Source: Capra hircus
Lineage: Eukaryota > Chordata > Mammalia > Artiodactyla > Bovidae
Reading direction: 5' to 3'
Assembly (NCBI RefSeq): GCF_001704415.2
Contig: NC_030817.1
Location: 49,151,550 to 49,215,549 of the forward strand
Length of the DNA stretch: 64,000 nucleotides
The number at the start of each line of letters is the position of its first letter. Within the stretch, counting starts at the first letter, position 1. Positions 49,461 to 61,696 of this stretch are shown in pieces. The notes below the pieces were generated by a model, which did no database searches, had not been told where the DNA came from, and was given only the letters and a program-made list of their open reading frames with translations. Position numbers and translations under genes: made by a program.

Positions 49461-51442
49461 AGTCACTGTCCACAGTGATTTTAGAGCCCAAGAAAATAAA
49501 ACCTATCACTGCTTCCACTTTTTCCCCTTCTATTTGCCATGAAGTGATGGAACCAGATGCTATGATCTTGGTTTTTTGAATGTTAAGTTTCAAACCAGCT
49601 TTTTAAATTCTCCTCTTTCCCCCTCATCAAGAGGCTCTTTAGTTCCTCTTCACTTTCCACCATTTGAGTAGTATCATTTCCATATCTGAGGTTGTTGATA
49701 TTTCTCCCAGCAGTCTTGATTCCAGCTTGTGATTCATCCAGCCTGGCATTTTGTATGATGTACTCTGTGTAGAAGTTAAATAAGCAGGGTGACAATATAC
49801 AGCCTTGATGTACTCCTTTCCTAATTTGGAACCAGTCAGTTGTTCCATGTCTGGTTCTAACTGTTGCTTCTTGACACACAGGTTTCTAAGGAGACAGGTA
49901 GGGTCTCTTGAATTTTCCAGTTCACTGTGATCCATACAGTCAGAGGCTTTTAGCATAGTCAGTGAAACAGAAGTAGATGTTTTTCAGTACTTCACTCTTT
50001 TTGATGATATTTGTAGTTTTAAAAATTTCTTTGAAAATGTTTATTAGTAGTATATAGAAACACAACTGATTTTATGTGTGTTGATTTTATATTTTGCAAC
50101 TTTGCCAAATTGATTTATCCTGATTGTGGAACTTGTAGGGTTTTCTAATACATACAAAATAATGTCATCTGTGAAGGGAGATAATCTTCCTTCTACTTTT
50201 TGATTTGGATGCCTTTTATTTTTATTCCCTAGCTGCTCTGACCGGAACCTGCAGAGTAGGTAAAAGTGAACATCCTTGTCCTTTGTGATCGTAAAGGGAA
50301 AGCTTTCAATCTTTTACCATTGAGTCTGCTGTTAGCTGTTGGCTTGTCATATATTGCTTTTATCATGTTGAAGTAGAATCCTTCTCTTCCTTGTTTAATT
50401 GTTTTTAATCATGAAAGTGTGTTGAATCTTGCCACAGATCCCAAGGTGTCTCAAGGGGGTGTTAGCCTGCTGGTGGGCAGGGCCAATGTCTGGCGGTATG
50501 TGAGGGGATGGAGGGTGAGGGCGCAGGGGTCGCAGGAGGGGAGTATTGGTGGCTGGGCTGGATCCTGCCATAGCGGGCTGCAGGGGTCCTGGGCTGGTAT
50601 CAGCCCACTGGTGGATGGGGCTGGGTTCCAGGGTCTCTGTCTGCAAGGCCCTGGGGATCCACAGCTAGTGCCTCTGCCCTTCTATTGGGCGGGGCTGTGT
50701 CCCAGGGTGGCTGAAGGCTCAGGGTCTTAAGGTAGCCTGCCTGCTAGTGATGGGTGGGGCTTTGTCCTGACCGAGCAAGTTGCTTGGCCTGAGGCTTCCC
50801 AGTACTGGGGCTGACAGGCTGGTGGGTGGGGCTGTGTTCCAGTGTTAATAAACTAGAGGATGATTCTGAAGTGATGCTTCCCAGCATCAGTGTCCACATG
50901 ATAGAGCAGGCTCCACAAATGGCTTCTGCCAATGCCTATGTTCCAAGGATGAACTTCAGTTGCCTCCTGGGTGATCTGCAGGTAGGTCTGACCCAGCTCC
51001 TTTCAAAAATTACTGCCTCTTCCCTGGGTCCTGCAGCATGTGAGGTTTTACGTGTGCCCTTTAGAAGCTGAGTCTCCATTTCCCACACCTGTGTCCCCTG
51101 AAAGCCCCACTGGTCTTCAAAGCCAAATTTAGGGGCTTGTCTTCCCAGTACAAGACTCCCCAGGCCAGGGAGCCCAATGTGGGGCTTAGACTCATTGCTC
51201 AAAGAACCTGTGTAACTGTAATGATCCTCCCATTTGTGGGTTTCTGTCTGAGGCTTTGGGTCTTGACAGTACTGCACCTATGCTCCTCCTACATCTTGCT
51301 ATGGTTCCTTTTTTATATCCTTAGTTGGAAAAGATCTTTTCTGTTAGATTCTGGTCTTTCTCATTAATAGCTGTAATTTTGGTGTGCCTGTGGAAGGAGG
51401 TGGGCCCAGGATCTTTCTACTCTGCCATCTTGGCAGCAAAAT

Positions 51443-52362
<920 letters not shown>

Positions 52363-52933
52363 TAAACAAAGTTAAAATAAATTGTGGATATGATTTGGCT
52401 CTTTCTACTAAGACATTTAGGTATTTCTCCTTCAGGTATAGTTTTTATTGCCATGCTTAGTCACAAAATGTTGTCTATACATTGATGCAAGTAAATTAGG
52501 AATGTTTACTAGTTCTGTTTCCATACAGTATGGATACTCCCTAACTAAAGAAAATACCAGATATAAAAAATAAAATTATCTTAAAAAGGGATCAGTTTGC
52601 CTCTTGAAATCTTGAAAGTGAAACTGATTTCAAACCACTTTTATTGTGGTCACCACACAAGTTTACCTAGTGGTTAAGAGGATGTGAATTCATGTTTTTG
52701 CTACTGTCACCTTTTGCAAAGATTAGGTATTACAACACTGCCCAGGTTGGCCAGTGGGCAAGGTTTTTAGTGGCTAATCACTGAATATAATTATTTAAAC
52801 CTGTTTATTGTAATTAGAATTATACATTTCTATAACAGAACTCAGCATTATACATACACTTGCACAAATTTCCTATTGTTCTGTGATCTACTCTTAATAC
52901 TAAATTAGACAATGTTGATTTCTCTAAACACAG

Positions 52934-53008
52934 ATGCATATTGAAGCTGCCAAGATGCTGTCTTTCACTGAAGAGGAATTTATGAAGGCACTTGAATGGG
53001 GAAATTAA
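52934..53008 (+). CDS. TEX9: TEX9 last coding exon with stop codon
   Basis: This is the terminal coding part of TEX9: 24 codons plus TAA at 53006-53008, after an AAACACAG acceptor, phase 0. The peptide begins MHIEAAKMLSFTEEEFMKAL and ends EWGN, the compact conserved tail that makes the gene assignment secure. The ATG at its first codon is an internal Met, not a start. The 3' UTR follows directly. The first AATAAA is 105 nt after the stop (53113-53118) and a second lies at 53291-53296. MNS1 comes in from the opposite strand with its stop 731 bp away. Confidence 0.88.
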   Translation: MHIEAAKMLSFTEEEFMKALEWGN

Positions 53009-53112
53009 AGTGATCTACTTGTAAACCTCCAGTGTGTGGTGGATATACTCTTAAAGTAAATTTAGATTTGGGGATATAAAAGTGATACCTAATTATTAGA
53101 AATGTTTTATAA

Positions 53113-53118
53113 AATAAA
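53113..53118 (+). promoter_or_regulatory. TEX9: TEX9 proximal poly(A) signal
   Basis: Canonical AATAAA, 105 nt downstream of the TEX9 stop codon. Cleavage would be expected some 15-30 nt later. An alternative AATAAA lies at 53291-53296. Which one is used cannot be read from sequence. Confidence 0.6.
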
Positions 53119-53290
53119 GCAACAGAAATTTAACTTTCGATTCTGTTATCTTTCTTATGACCTTCTAGCCCCTTTCAGCTGCATATGAATAGAAAATATT
53201 TTATGCTCTAGAGACTTAGCTTTAGTTTGTAAATGATGTTTACCTGAGAGAAACTGTTTGTATGTTCTTATTGCTATAACTGCATTAGGT

Positions 53291-53296
53291 AATAAA
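53291..53296 (+). promoter_or_regulatory. TEX9: TEX9 distal poly(A) signal candidate
   Basis: Second AATAAA on the + strand, about 283 nt after the TEX9 stop. If used, the TEX9 transcript would approach the MNS1 stop codon (53739-53741) without reaching it. Confidence 0.4.
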
Positions 53297-53440
53297 GCAC
53301 TCTGTACTTTTCTCCTCTTATAATAACAGTCTTCCCTGGCCAAATCAAGGAAGTGAAGTTCCTAAACACAAACATAGAAGTGGTATGAAGAGTTTAGTCT
53401 CTTGGGTTGTTTTGATAGATATAGGTATCTATATGTAACA

Positions 53441-53475
53441 GAAAAATCCAAACTTTTTGGCCAACTCAATATATG
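53441..53475. mobile_element. Mariner terminal fragment (possible)
   Basis: The motif ACTTTTTGGCCAAC followed by TCAATAT resembles the end of ruminant mariner elements. Only about 35 bp is present, with no partner end nearby. Confidence 0.4.
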
Positions 53476-53738
53476 GAGTGTTTTATAAAATTCAGATCTT
53501 CAATTTTATCAGTACAAAAACAATAGTGATTGAAAGCAAACTTGCAGTTAAAAGTATTAATTTTTAAAAGAAAACAAATGTTTTCTTATAACTGTTTATA
53601 AATGATAAATTACAGAAATGTTTTAGAAAATCCGGAGACAATGGAGGAGTCCTACTCACTGAACTCTAAAACAGAAGTCACACTGACACCTAGTGGTAAC
53701 ACACAAAAGAACCCAGGTTTTACCAAATCTTGTCGGTA

Positions 53739-53828
53739 TCATTTCTCACAAATTTCGCTCCTTTTCTGATATGCTTTTCTAAACTCTTCACCAAGCATAT
53801 CAATATCATCCTCATTTTTGAATACTCC
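53739..53828 (-). CDS. MNS1: MNS1 last coding exon with stop codon
   Basis: On the minus strand, after a TTTTTCTTGTAG acceptor, 29 codons run to TGA (53739-53741). The peptide begins GVFKNEDDIDMLGEEFRKAY and ends QKRSEICEK, which I recognise as the C-terminus of meiosis-specific nuclear structural protein 1. In mammals MNS1 is a coiled-coil protein of the sperm flagellum and motile cilia axoneme, and its loss causes sperm and laterality defects. Phase 0 at the acceptor joins exactly to the LLGYLPK end of the upstream exon. No AATAAA or ATTAAA occurs on the minus strand in the 600 bp after the stop. Confidence 0.88.
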   Translation of the reverse strand, partial: GVFKNEDDIDMLGEEFRKAYQKRSEICEK

Positions 53829-55319
53829 CTACAAGAAAAATATTTTGTGGGTTACTTTGAATCCCAGAATATTTCAATAAATATTCTTAAAACTAAGAGC
53901 TATAGATAAGTTTATAGTTATTTCTAATATAATGAAATTAGTAAAATATTTTTTCTGTAGTTATGACTTACTATACATATATACTTAATATTCTTAGACT
54001 GACCTGATGTCCTGTTAGAACGTGTCATAGGAATCTGGACTCTTCTGCTTTACTATGCTAAGTACTACTGCTCTGATGGACTGAATGGGAATCAATTTAA
54101 TCCACACTGTACCCTCCTACCCTTGTTTTGAAACAGCCCTGCAGTGTATGAGGGAGGAAATGAGCTTCGCCAGATTATGCAAGAGACTGGCTCTTGCATC
54201 AGTTCTATCTCTAGTCAGCTAACTTCAATCTTTCAGGAAAGAATCCAGGTGTAGAGTTAAGTCAACTAACCTTAATCCCTTTAAAACAAAATTAAACTTA
54301 AATATTTACTTATCTAAAGAATAATTTAGGTCATTTGGAGCCACTAGAATCTAAAGGATAAAATCGTTTCAGGTTATCAGGTTCTCCCATTCCACAGTTA
54401 TTTTGCTACACAAATACCTAAACCCTAAGACTTGCTCAGAATTTATAGTCTAGTTTATTAATTCCATATGGCTTTTGTCATTAATATATCATTTTGTATT
54501 CATTCTAACCAATTAGACTATCAGGTCCTATGGACAGGTTACAAAGCAGGCGACCTGGGTTTGATCCCTGGGTCAGGAAGATCCCGTGGAGAAGGAAATG
54601 GCAACCCACTCCAGTACTCTTGCCTGAAAAATCCCATGGACGGAGGAGCCTGGTAGGCTACAGTTCATGGGGTCGCAAAGAGTCGGACACGACTGAGTGA
54701 CTTCACTTTAATTTCTCATTTCTTTCTCCTTCCTTTTGCACAAAACAAAATATACACTTGATTTTTTTGATTGAATAAAGTATCAAATGGCATAATTTCT
54801 GTATCTGAAGGGTAGAAATGTTACTTGAGTTCACATGTTTATGTGGTCTGAAACCGTTATTTTTATAGTCATAAGGTGTTATTTCAGATAGCAAATTTTC
54901 ATATGTATTCTCTGGAAGTAATATTCTTTTTAAAATAAAGGGTTACCTAGTTATATACTGTAACCTCCTGTTACAGAGCAGATCTCAGACTCCGTTCAAG
55001 CTTATGTCTATCACTACCGTTACAGATAACAAGGCTGTCCTGTGTATCACCTGCTTTGGTGTCCAGCATATCACATTTGCTTTAGTTTTAAACCTCTTAC
55101 ACTGGAGAACAGAACCTCTAAAATTTAAATACAGAAATTCCAGCTCAAATTTAATAGAAAGTGCCAAGACCAACTCTCTCATTTTGGAGATGTTCAATTA
55201 CTAACTCACATAACATTGCTGCTTTGTAACAGCAAGAAGGGAGTGAAACCCAGGCCCTCTGAAATCCTAACACCATGTCTTCCCCCACTCCTAGAGGCTA
55301 TGAATTAAATCTCACTTAC
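53829..55319 (-). other. MNS1: MNS1 last intron
   Basis: 1,491-bp intron, GTAAGT to TTGTAG on the minus strand. It contains one Bov-tA SINE and otherwise no recognised repeat. Confidence 0.8.
54530..54705 (+). mobile_element. Bov-tA SINE
   Basis: Sense on the + strand, hence antisense to MNS1 (GGTTTGATCCCTGGGTCAGG ... CGACTGAGTGACTTC). Its tRNA-like head is incomplete. Confidence 0.88.
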
Positions 55320-55445
55320 TTTAGGGAGATATCCTAGTAGTTTTGTAGCGTGTTCTTTGAGAAGTTTTAGTCTTTCTTCTTCAACAATTGCATTTATACA
55401 TCCTTGTCGTCTTTGCTGCCACTGCCATTCCTCCAGTTCACGTTG
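55320..55445 (-). CDS. MNS1: MNS1 penultimate coding exon
   Basis: This minus-strand exon is 126 nt (42 codons), phase 0, between a TTTCTAG acceptor and an AAA|GTAAGT donor. The peptide runs from QRELEEWQWQQRRQGCINAI to HATKLLGYLPK. It is a highly charged helical segment of the MNS1 trichohyalin/plectin-homology-like coiled coil, with a distinctive Trp-Gln-Trp motif. The intron to the last exon is 1,491 bp. Earlier MNS1 exons should lie to the right, but I could not find one in 55446-64000, so the upstream intron probably exceeds 8.5 kb. Confidence 0.87.
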
Positions 55446-56811
55446 CTAGAAATGTAAATAGAGCTTACTGCCATAAAACACATTAATCTCTTAAGAATGT
55501 GGCAAACAAAACTATTCTTGCAGGAAATTAAGATAAAACTGATAGATAATATATCTTTGATATTCTTATATTATGTATATAATATATATATTACTGTCAT
55601 GCTTCCTTTAAAGTTACAAGGAAAATAGTTATGACTGATAGTAAGGAAGCAAGTACATATTTTCAGGACAAGTCATCTTCATTACCAAGAAAAAAGGTTC
55701 AAAGAAGTGATTTCCCAATTAATTCAACAAATATTTATTGAGTGCTTACCATACCCCAGATGTTGAAGGCAACTTACAATGTAAGACCCAAAAAAAGAAA
55801 GGTAGATAAAACAACAGGAACAGCTAAAAGATAAGCACTGCCATATATATTAAGTTTCTAGAGCCTGTGTGAAGTACAAGAGCAGCAGCAAATGTTCCTG
55901 CAAAAGAACCAGTATTTTTCAGGGAAATGTTCTGATTGATAACCACACCAAACTTCTGAGCCGTGAAAATACAGAAGAGATGACTAGCTTTAACTCATTT
56001 TAGGGCTTAAAAGAACTCAGAGAAATACATCCAAATAAGACTTTTAAATGGGAAAGGATGCTAAAGGCAGGCCACTGAAATAATGATGAATTTCTGCCAA
56101 GAATTACTTTAGTTAAAATAGTATTAATACTCCAACTTTTCTTTGAAATAATCAGTTTAAGTCATATAAATCAGAAAGCAGGATGTCTGTCTTTTCTGCT
56201 ACAATGAGAGGTAAGCTGCTTCTACATCACCTAATATTTCATTATTGGATGAAAATAAGAATGCTAGGACACAACCATATCCAATGCCAGTTAAACTTGG
56301 AATTGCTTCTCTGTCTACTATCATGTCAGATGTACTACAGAATTAGAAGTATCACTGACAGCTAATTGAGAAGATACTTTCACCCATGTTACTACTGAAT
56401 CAAAGGGTAGAATTCCTCTTAAATATTTTATCTCTAAGATGAAACAGGGTAACAGAATCTACTATAGAATCACTATATCTGAATTTTTTTTAGACTGTAT
56501 TTCTAAGGCTAAAGGGTCAGATGTGGTCACAACAGGACTAGGTTTTTGCCAAGGGAATAAGCAAAAGTGTCCTATGGCAGTTTTCAGGAATCAGTCTTAC
56601 ATCTTTTGTCCCTTCTGCACTTCTTCCATCTGCTGCTTGAAACATGGCTATGAAGGTTAAGAGCCAATTTAAACCATGAAGATGAGGGCTATACCCTACA
56701 GGGGCCATAACAAAACCCAGGAAGAGCCTGGGTTCCTGAAGACTATGACTAAAGCCTCAGTTTCTAGACTTCCATGTGAGAGAACAGTAAACGATCTCTT
56801 AAGCCACTGTT
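55446..56811. other. MNS1: MNS1 intron, few repeats
   Basis: No exon recognised. 55727-55800 resembles an antisense L2 3' end (AACAAATATTTATTGAGTGC). Confidence 0.5.
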
Positions 56812-56824
56812 AACTTGAGACTCT

Positions 56825-57096
56825 GCTGCTGCTGCTAAGTCACTTCGGTCGTGTCCAACTCTGTGCGCCCCCATAGACGGCAGCCTACCAGGCTCCCCCG
56901 TCCCTGGGATTCTCCAGGCAAGAACACTGGAGTGGGTTGCCATTTCCTTCTCCAGTGCATGAAAGTGCAAAGTGAAAGTGAAGTCGCTCAGTCGTGTCCC
57001 ACTCTTAGCGACCCCATGGACTGCAGCTTACCAGGCTCCTCTGTCCATAGGATTTTCCAGGCAAGAGTACTGGAGTGGGGTGCCATTGCCTTCTCC
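56825..57096 (-). mobile_element. Bov-A2 SINE with 13-bp TSD
   Basis: 272-bp antisense dimer, GCTGCTGCTGCTAAGTCAC to ATTGCCTTCTCC. Flanked by AACTKGAGACTCT at 56812-56824 and 57097-57109 (one mismatch). Confidence 0.93.
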
Positions 57097-57109
57097 AACT
57101 GGAGACTCT

Positions 57110-58270
57110 ACTTGTAGACAAACACCATCCTAACTGATCTATTCCTTCTAACGGGGGTGTAAGAAAGTTATCTAATGTTGTGAGGAAAGCTCAACTGCTA
57201 GATTTTTGTCCGGTTGTGCGCATGGTCTCTAATTTGGGTTTTCCTTCTTAGGTAGACCACATTAACTATTTACCATTAAAAAAAACTTTTTATAGTAAAT
57301 TAGGGTAAATTTTTTAGAAAGATATGAAACCAGTTTGTCTATGAGGGCAACTTCTGAATAGCTCTGGTGGTAGAAAGTATCTCCTGGGTAGTTTCAGATT
57401 TTGTCTAACTGGATTTATTTTAGAAGTAGATAGCTATTTAGGAGTATCTATGAAATCTTAAAAAAAAAAAGAGCATTGCCTTACAGGATTGTATAATGAA
57501 ACAGATTCATGATTCTATGAACATGAAACTCCATCCTTTTCCTTAGGCCAAGGCAGAAATGTGACCCAGTCTCACTGATATCAATAAAACTAACCCCACA
57601 GCTTCATTTTGGGAAAATACACATTTTTTTCAAAATTAAGATATAAATTTCTTAGAAAAGAATCTATGGCTTAGGTAATATTTTCATATTTCTTCCCTTT
57701 ATAGCTGTCTTGGTAACTTCCCAAGCAGTTTTCTGATTAGCTCTCTAAGCCACGAGATAGGACAGTCACTGGTTCTGCCTCTTTCTAGGCAAGGAGTATT
57801 CAAAGCTTTCTGTTCAATTTCAGAAGCTTTTAAATTTTCTGTCTCCTTGATCACTTTGCTCTGACATTGATAATCACCCTTACTGATTCAACAAACATTT
57901 ACTAAGTATTTTCTGCTTGCCAGGAAAAATGCTAGGGGCTTTTTTAAATCTCCCTTAAAGGTTACAATCAAAGATACAGAATTGAGATTTTTATCCATTA
58001 GGAATCCACTTGGTTAAGCAGGAGGAGGACATAATGAGTTTTTACTTCATGCTAACTGGTAGCAGATGGACTAGAATCACAAGGAGACCGGTTAGAAGAC
58101 AATTTCAGTAGTTCACAGAATGATAATAAATGTCTAAATTATGAAGAGAAATGGATTTAATAAGAGTTATGGTAGAACTGGAATCAATAGGATTTGATGG
58201 CTAAAAATTATTAGGTAAGAAATGGGAAGAATCCAGAATGATTCCAAGGTAACAGCATATTCACTTAGTC
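57110..58270 (-). mobile_element. MNS1 intron with antisense L2
   Basis: 57110-57890 has no recognised element. About 57890-58270 is degenerate antisense L2 (CAACAAACATTTACTAAGTA, ... GAATGATTCCAAGG). Confidence 0.45.
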
Positions 58271-58894
58271 ACCCACCTGCCTGTAACCAAGATTCAGGCT
58301 ACAGAAATTGGAAAACATTTGTCTGTCTGCTACTTTCTTTTGGAGAGCTTAATTCTAAGGCACCACAAGATTTCCAACTATGTCCTTTTAAGCATCTGGA
58401 AATACGACAACAGAACTAAGACCTGATCAAGCATACAGGAGAGCCAAAAATTGCACCTCAAGTCTCCCAACACTTCATGTAGCAGACGAAACACACAGGG
58501 CTGATCTCAGCTTTCTGTGGCATCCAGCTGTTCTCCTGGCCATTCCTTGGTCCTGTCAATGTTTTTCTGCCACTTGTACCTCCTATGTTCTCCAAGCCTC
58601 AGTCACTGGCCCTCTGATGGCTTCTCATAATATATTATTTGGAAGAATAATCTTAGTTTGAAACTGTGGGTTATTAATGCCAGGAATGCTTTTCTAAGAA
58701 AAGCTGACCTAAGTTTTCTTCTGTTCAGTTGCCTTCAGGAATTTCAACTTGCATTTCTAACTAAATATGACTAAAACTGAAGTCAGTCCATCTTTTTGCT
58801 CCAATTCAAAACATAACAGCACTTGTATTCCTTGAGTTTCTCATATTTGAAACCTTGAGAGTTATTTTGATACCTTCCTCCACTCTACCCTATA

Positions 58895-58938
58895 AGAAAG
58901 TGAAAGTGAAGTCGCTCAGTCATGTCCGACTCTTTGTG
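58895..58938 (-). mobile_element. 44-bp SINE end with 13-bp TSD
   Basis: GAAGTCGCTCAGTCATGTCC and neighbours only, flanked by perfect ACTCTACCCTATA at 58882-58894 and 58939-58951. Confidence 0.9.
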
Positions 58939-59097
58939 ACTCTACCCTATATGGTCCAAGAAAAAAAAAAAAAATCACACAAGTCTCATCTATTCGTCCT
59001 TCAAAATATTTAAACTCTTCCCTTTCTCCTTCCACTGCTCTGCCAACCTACTCCAGGTCATCGTCACTTCAACTCTTAAGGTACTACTTTCACCTGT

Positions 59098-59607
59098 TTT
59101 TTAATTAATTATTTTAATTGCAGGCTAATTACAATATTGTGGTGGTTTTTGCCATATGTTGACATGACTCAGCCACAGGTGTACATGTGTCCCCCATCCC
59201 GAGCCCCGCCTCCCACTGCCCTCCCTGTCCCATCCCTTTGAGTTGTCCCAAATGCATCAGCTTTGAGTGCCCTGTTTCATGCATTGAACTTGCACTGGTC
59301 ATCTGATTCACATATGGTAATATACATGTTTCAGTGCTAGTTTCTCAAGTCATCCCACCCTCTCCCTCTCCCACAGAGTCCAAAAGTCTGTTCTTTATAT
59401 CTATGTCTCTTTTGCTGTCTTGGATATAGGGTTGTCGTTACCATCTTCCTAAATTCCATATATATGCGTTAATATACTATATTGGTGTTTTTCTTTCTGG
59501 CTTACTTCACTCTGTGTAATAGGCTCCAGTTTCGTCCACCTCACTAGAATGGATTCAAATGCATTTGTTTTAATAGCTGAGTAATACTCCATTGTGTACA
59601 TGTACTC
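59098..59607 (-). mobile_element. L1 3' end
   Basis: 510-bp 5'-truncated minus-strand ruminant L1, from TTTTAATTGCAGGCTAATTAC to GCTGAGTAATACTCCATTGTG. Confidence 0.88.
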
Positions 59608-59779
59608 TTCCTCTTGTTAAAGAGCACATTACAATAACCAGTTTCTACTGTATCATGGCCAGACTCCTCAGCCTATCATTCAGGTTTCTCCATGTGGTAA
59701 TTCTATAAGCTGCCAACTAAGAATAGCCTTCCTGTCTTCTTTTATTCATTTTTTATGTATTTCTAGATAAATCCACATA

Positions 59780-59985
59780 AATGAAGTGAAGTTGCTCAGT
59801 CGTGTCTGACTCTGTGACCCTATGGATTGTAGCCCACCAGGCTTCTCCATCCATGGAATTTTCCAGGCATGAGTACTCGAGTGGTTTGCCATTTCCTTCT
59901 CAGGGGATCTTCCCGACCCAGGAATTAAACCTGGGTCTCCCGTGCTACAGGCAGATGCTTTGCCATCTGAGCCACCAGGGAGTCT
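59780..59985 (-). mobile_element. Bov-tA SINE
   Basis: Antisense Bov-tA (AAGTTGCTCAGTCGTGTCTG ... CATCTGAGCCACCAGGGA). Confidence 0.9.
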
Positions 59986-60220
59986 CATAGTTCTGCCATA
60001 AATGTATGGCACTATTAGTATATCACACTGTCACCTTCTACAAATGTTTATATTTAAGAAACATATTCTTAGTATAGTAGTATATACAATCAAGTCTTTG
60101 AGGTGTCTAGACCTTATTTTCTTCTGCTAGATTAAAAGCTACCAGAATGAGATTTATTTATTTTGGTTTCCTCAGCAGAATGCCTAGCAAATGAGTATCT
60201 GCTGATTATAAGAGTATTTG

Positions 60221-60834
60221 GGGATTTCTTTTTGTCCACCATTCAGGAAAATCATTACGATATTAATATATTAATCCCAGCTCTGCCACTTAACTTGCTA
60301 TGACACCTTGGGTAACATATATCATCTCTCAAGATTCAGTTACAGTTCTTTAAAATGGGGGTAGTAACAGTACCTAACTCACAGGGTTGAAAGTTAAAAG
60401 TTATTGATTTGCTTGTAATGAATATAGAATAGTGAATGACATAAGAAAACAATAAATGTTAGTTATTGTTACTCCACTTCTATTACTACTTAAAAATATT
60501 TACCACATGCTTTATCAGCACTTTTCATATTTAGAGCTCTTTATCTTTCCAAACACTTATACATTATCTTACTTGCTTCTTAAAGGAGTATTTCAGTTCT
60601 ATGGATGAAACATAGACATTTCAATGTGTCCAAGTCACAAACCTAGCTTCCTCACCAACTCTTAAATACACATTTCCAAGTAAGAAATTTTCCCCTGGGC
60701 CTCAAAATCTATGTGGACAAAATGGAATTATATATCTACCCCTTCAAAATCTGCTTTTCTTCATACATCTTCGTACATACATCACCACTCACTCACTGAA
60801 TATGGAAGTGTGTAACAGCATTACTTATTAGTAG
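60221..60834. other. MNS1: MNS1 intron, nothing recognised
   Basis: AT-rich sequence without a clear repeat or exon. Confidence 0.5.
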
Positions 60835-60837
60835 TAG

Positions 60838-61692
60838 ATGAGAAAGGCTGGGCTGGAAGAAGCACAAGCTGGAATCAAGATTGCCAGGAGAAATATCAAT
60901 AACCTCAGATATGCAAATAACACCATCGTTACGGTAGAAAGTGAAGAGGAACTAAAAAGCCTCTTGATGAAAGTGAAAGAAGAGAGTGAAAAAGTTGGCT
61001 TAAAGCTCAACATTCAGAAAACGAAGATCATGGCATCCGGTCCCATCACTTCATGGGAAATAGATGGGGAAACAGTGGAAACAGTGTCAGACTTTATTTT
61101 TTGGGGCTCCAAAATCACTGCAGATGGTGACTGCAGCCACGAAATTAAAAGACGCTTACTCCTTGGAAGGAAAGTTATGACCAACTTAGATAGTATATTA
61201 AAAAGCAGAGACATTACTTTGCCAACTAAGGTCTGTCTATGGCTATGTCTGGCTATGGTTTTTCCAGTGGTCATGTATGGATGTGAGAGTTGGACTGTGA
61301 AGAAAGCTGAGCACCGAAGAATTGATGCTTTTGAACTGTGGTGTTGGAGAAGACTCTTGAGAGTCCCTTAGACTGCCAGGAGATCCAACCAGTCCATTCT
61401 GAAGGAGATCAGTCCTGGGTGTTCTCTGGAAGGAATGATGCTAAAGCTGAAACTCCAGTACTTTGGCTACCTCATGTGAAGAGTTGACCCATTGAAAAAG
61501 ACATGCTGGGAGGGATTGGGGGCAGGAGGAGAAGGGGACGACAGAGGATGAGATGGCTGGATGGCATCACTGACTCGATGGACGTGAGTTTGAGTGAACT
61601 CCGGGAGTTGGTGATGGACAGGGAGGCCTGGCGTGTTGCAATTCATGGGGTCGCAAAGAGTCAGACACGACTGAGCAACTGAACTGAACTGA
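60838..61692 (+). mobile_element. BovB 3' end with dead RT site
   Basis: Sense BovB. The frame 60838-61371 carries the RT C-terminal part with YANN (60910-60921) in place of YADD, followed by the usual 3' end and AACTGAACTGAA tail. Confidence 0.92.
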
Positions 61693-61696
61693 ATCC

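Larger units (their letters stand above)
48362..50005 (-). mobile_element. BovB LINE, carries two nested insertions
   Basis: Older minus-strand BovB in three blocks: 48362-48886, 49067-49092 and 49473-50005. The first interruption is a tiny L1 and the second is a sense BovB 3' end. The RT block near 49668-49690 is degraded (GNDTT where YADDTT is expected). Truncated before the endonuclease. Confidence 0.88.
46195..51442 (-). mobile_element. Old L1M, near full length, interrupted
   Basis: Antisense L1M: 3' UTR (AAAATTTACCCTAATTTTTTAG), ORF2 pieces (46440-47000, 47450-48120, 50010-50430) and a GC-rich 5' UTR (about 50430-51442). The 5' UTR ends at TCTGCCATCTTGGC, the complement of the usual L1 start. 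Interrupted by a hAT-like copy, an L1 end and BovB. Confidence 0.65.
53009..53738. other. Convergent TEX9/MNS1 intergenic gap and 3' UTRs
   Basis: This 730 bp separates the two stop codons and holds the TEX9 3' UTR and, on the other strand, the MNS1 3' UTR. The sequence is AT-rich with two + strand AATAAA sites. The only minus-strand near-signals are TATAAA variants (+ strand 53482-53487 and 53595-53600). A short mariner-like end lies near 53441-53475. Confidence 0.6.
58735..60220 (+). mobile_element. L2 LINE, interrupted
   Basis: Sense L2 text (TAAATATGACTAAAACTGAAG near 58761; CCAACCTACTCCAGGTCATC near 59044; CAGACTCCTCAGCC near 59661), broken by a 44-bp SINE end, an L1 end and a Bov-tA. 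Confidence 0.5.

Noticed and set aside
50395..51370. Proline/glycine-rich frames on both strands
   Set aside because: 5' UTR of an old antisense L1M; composition alone creates the open frames.
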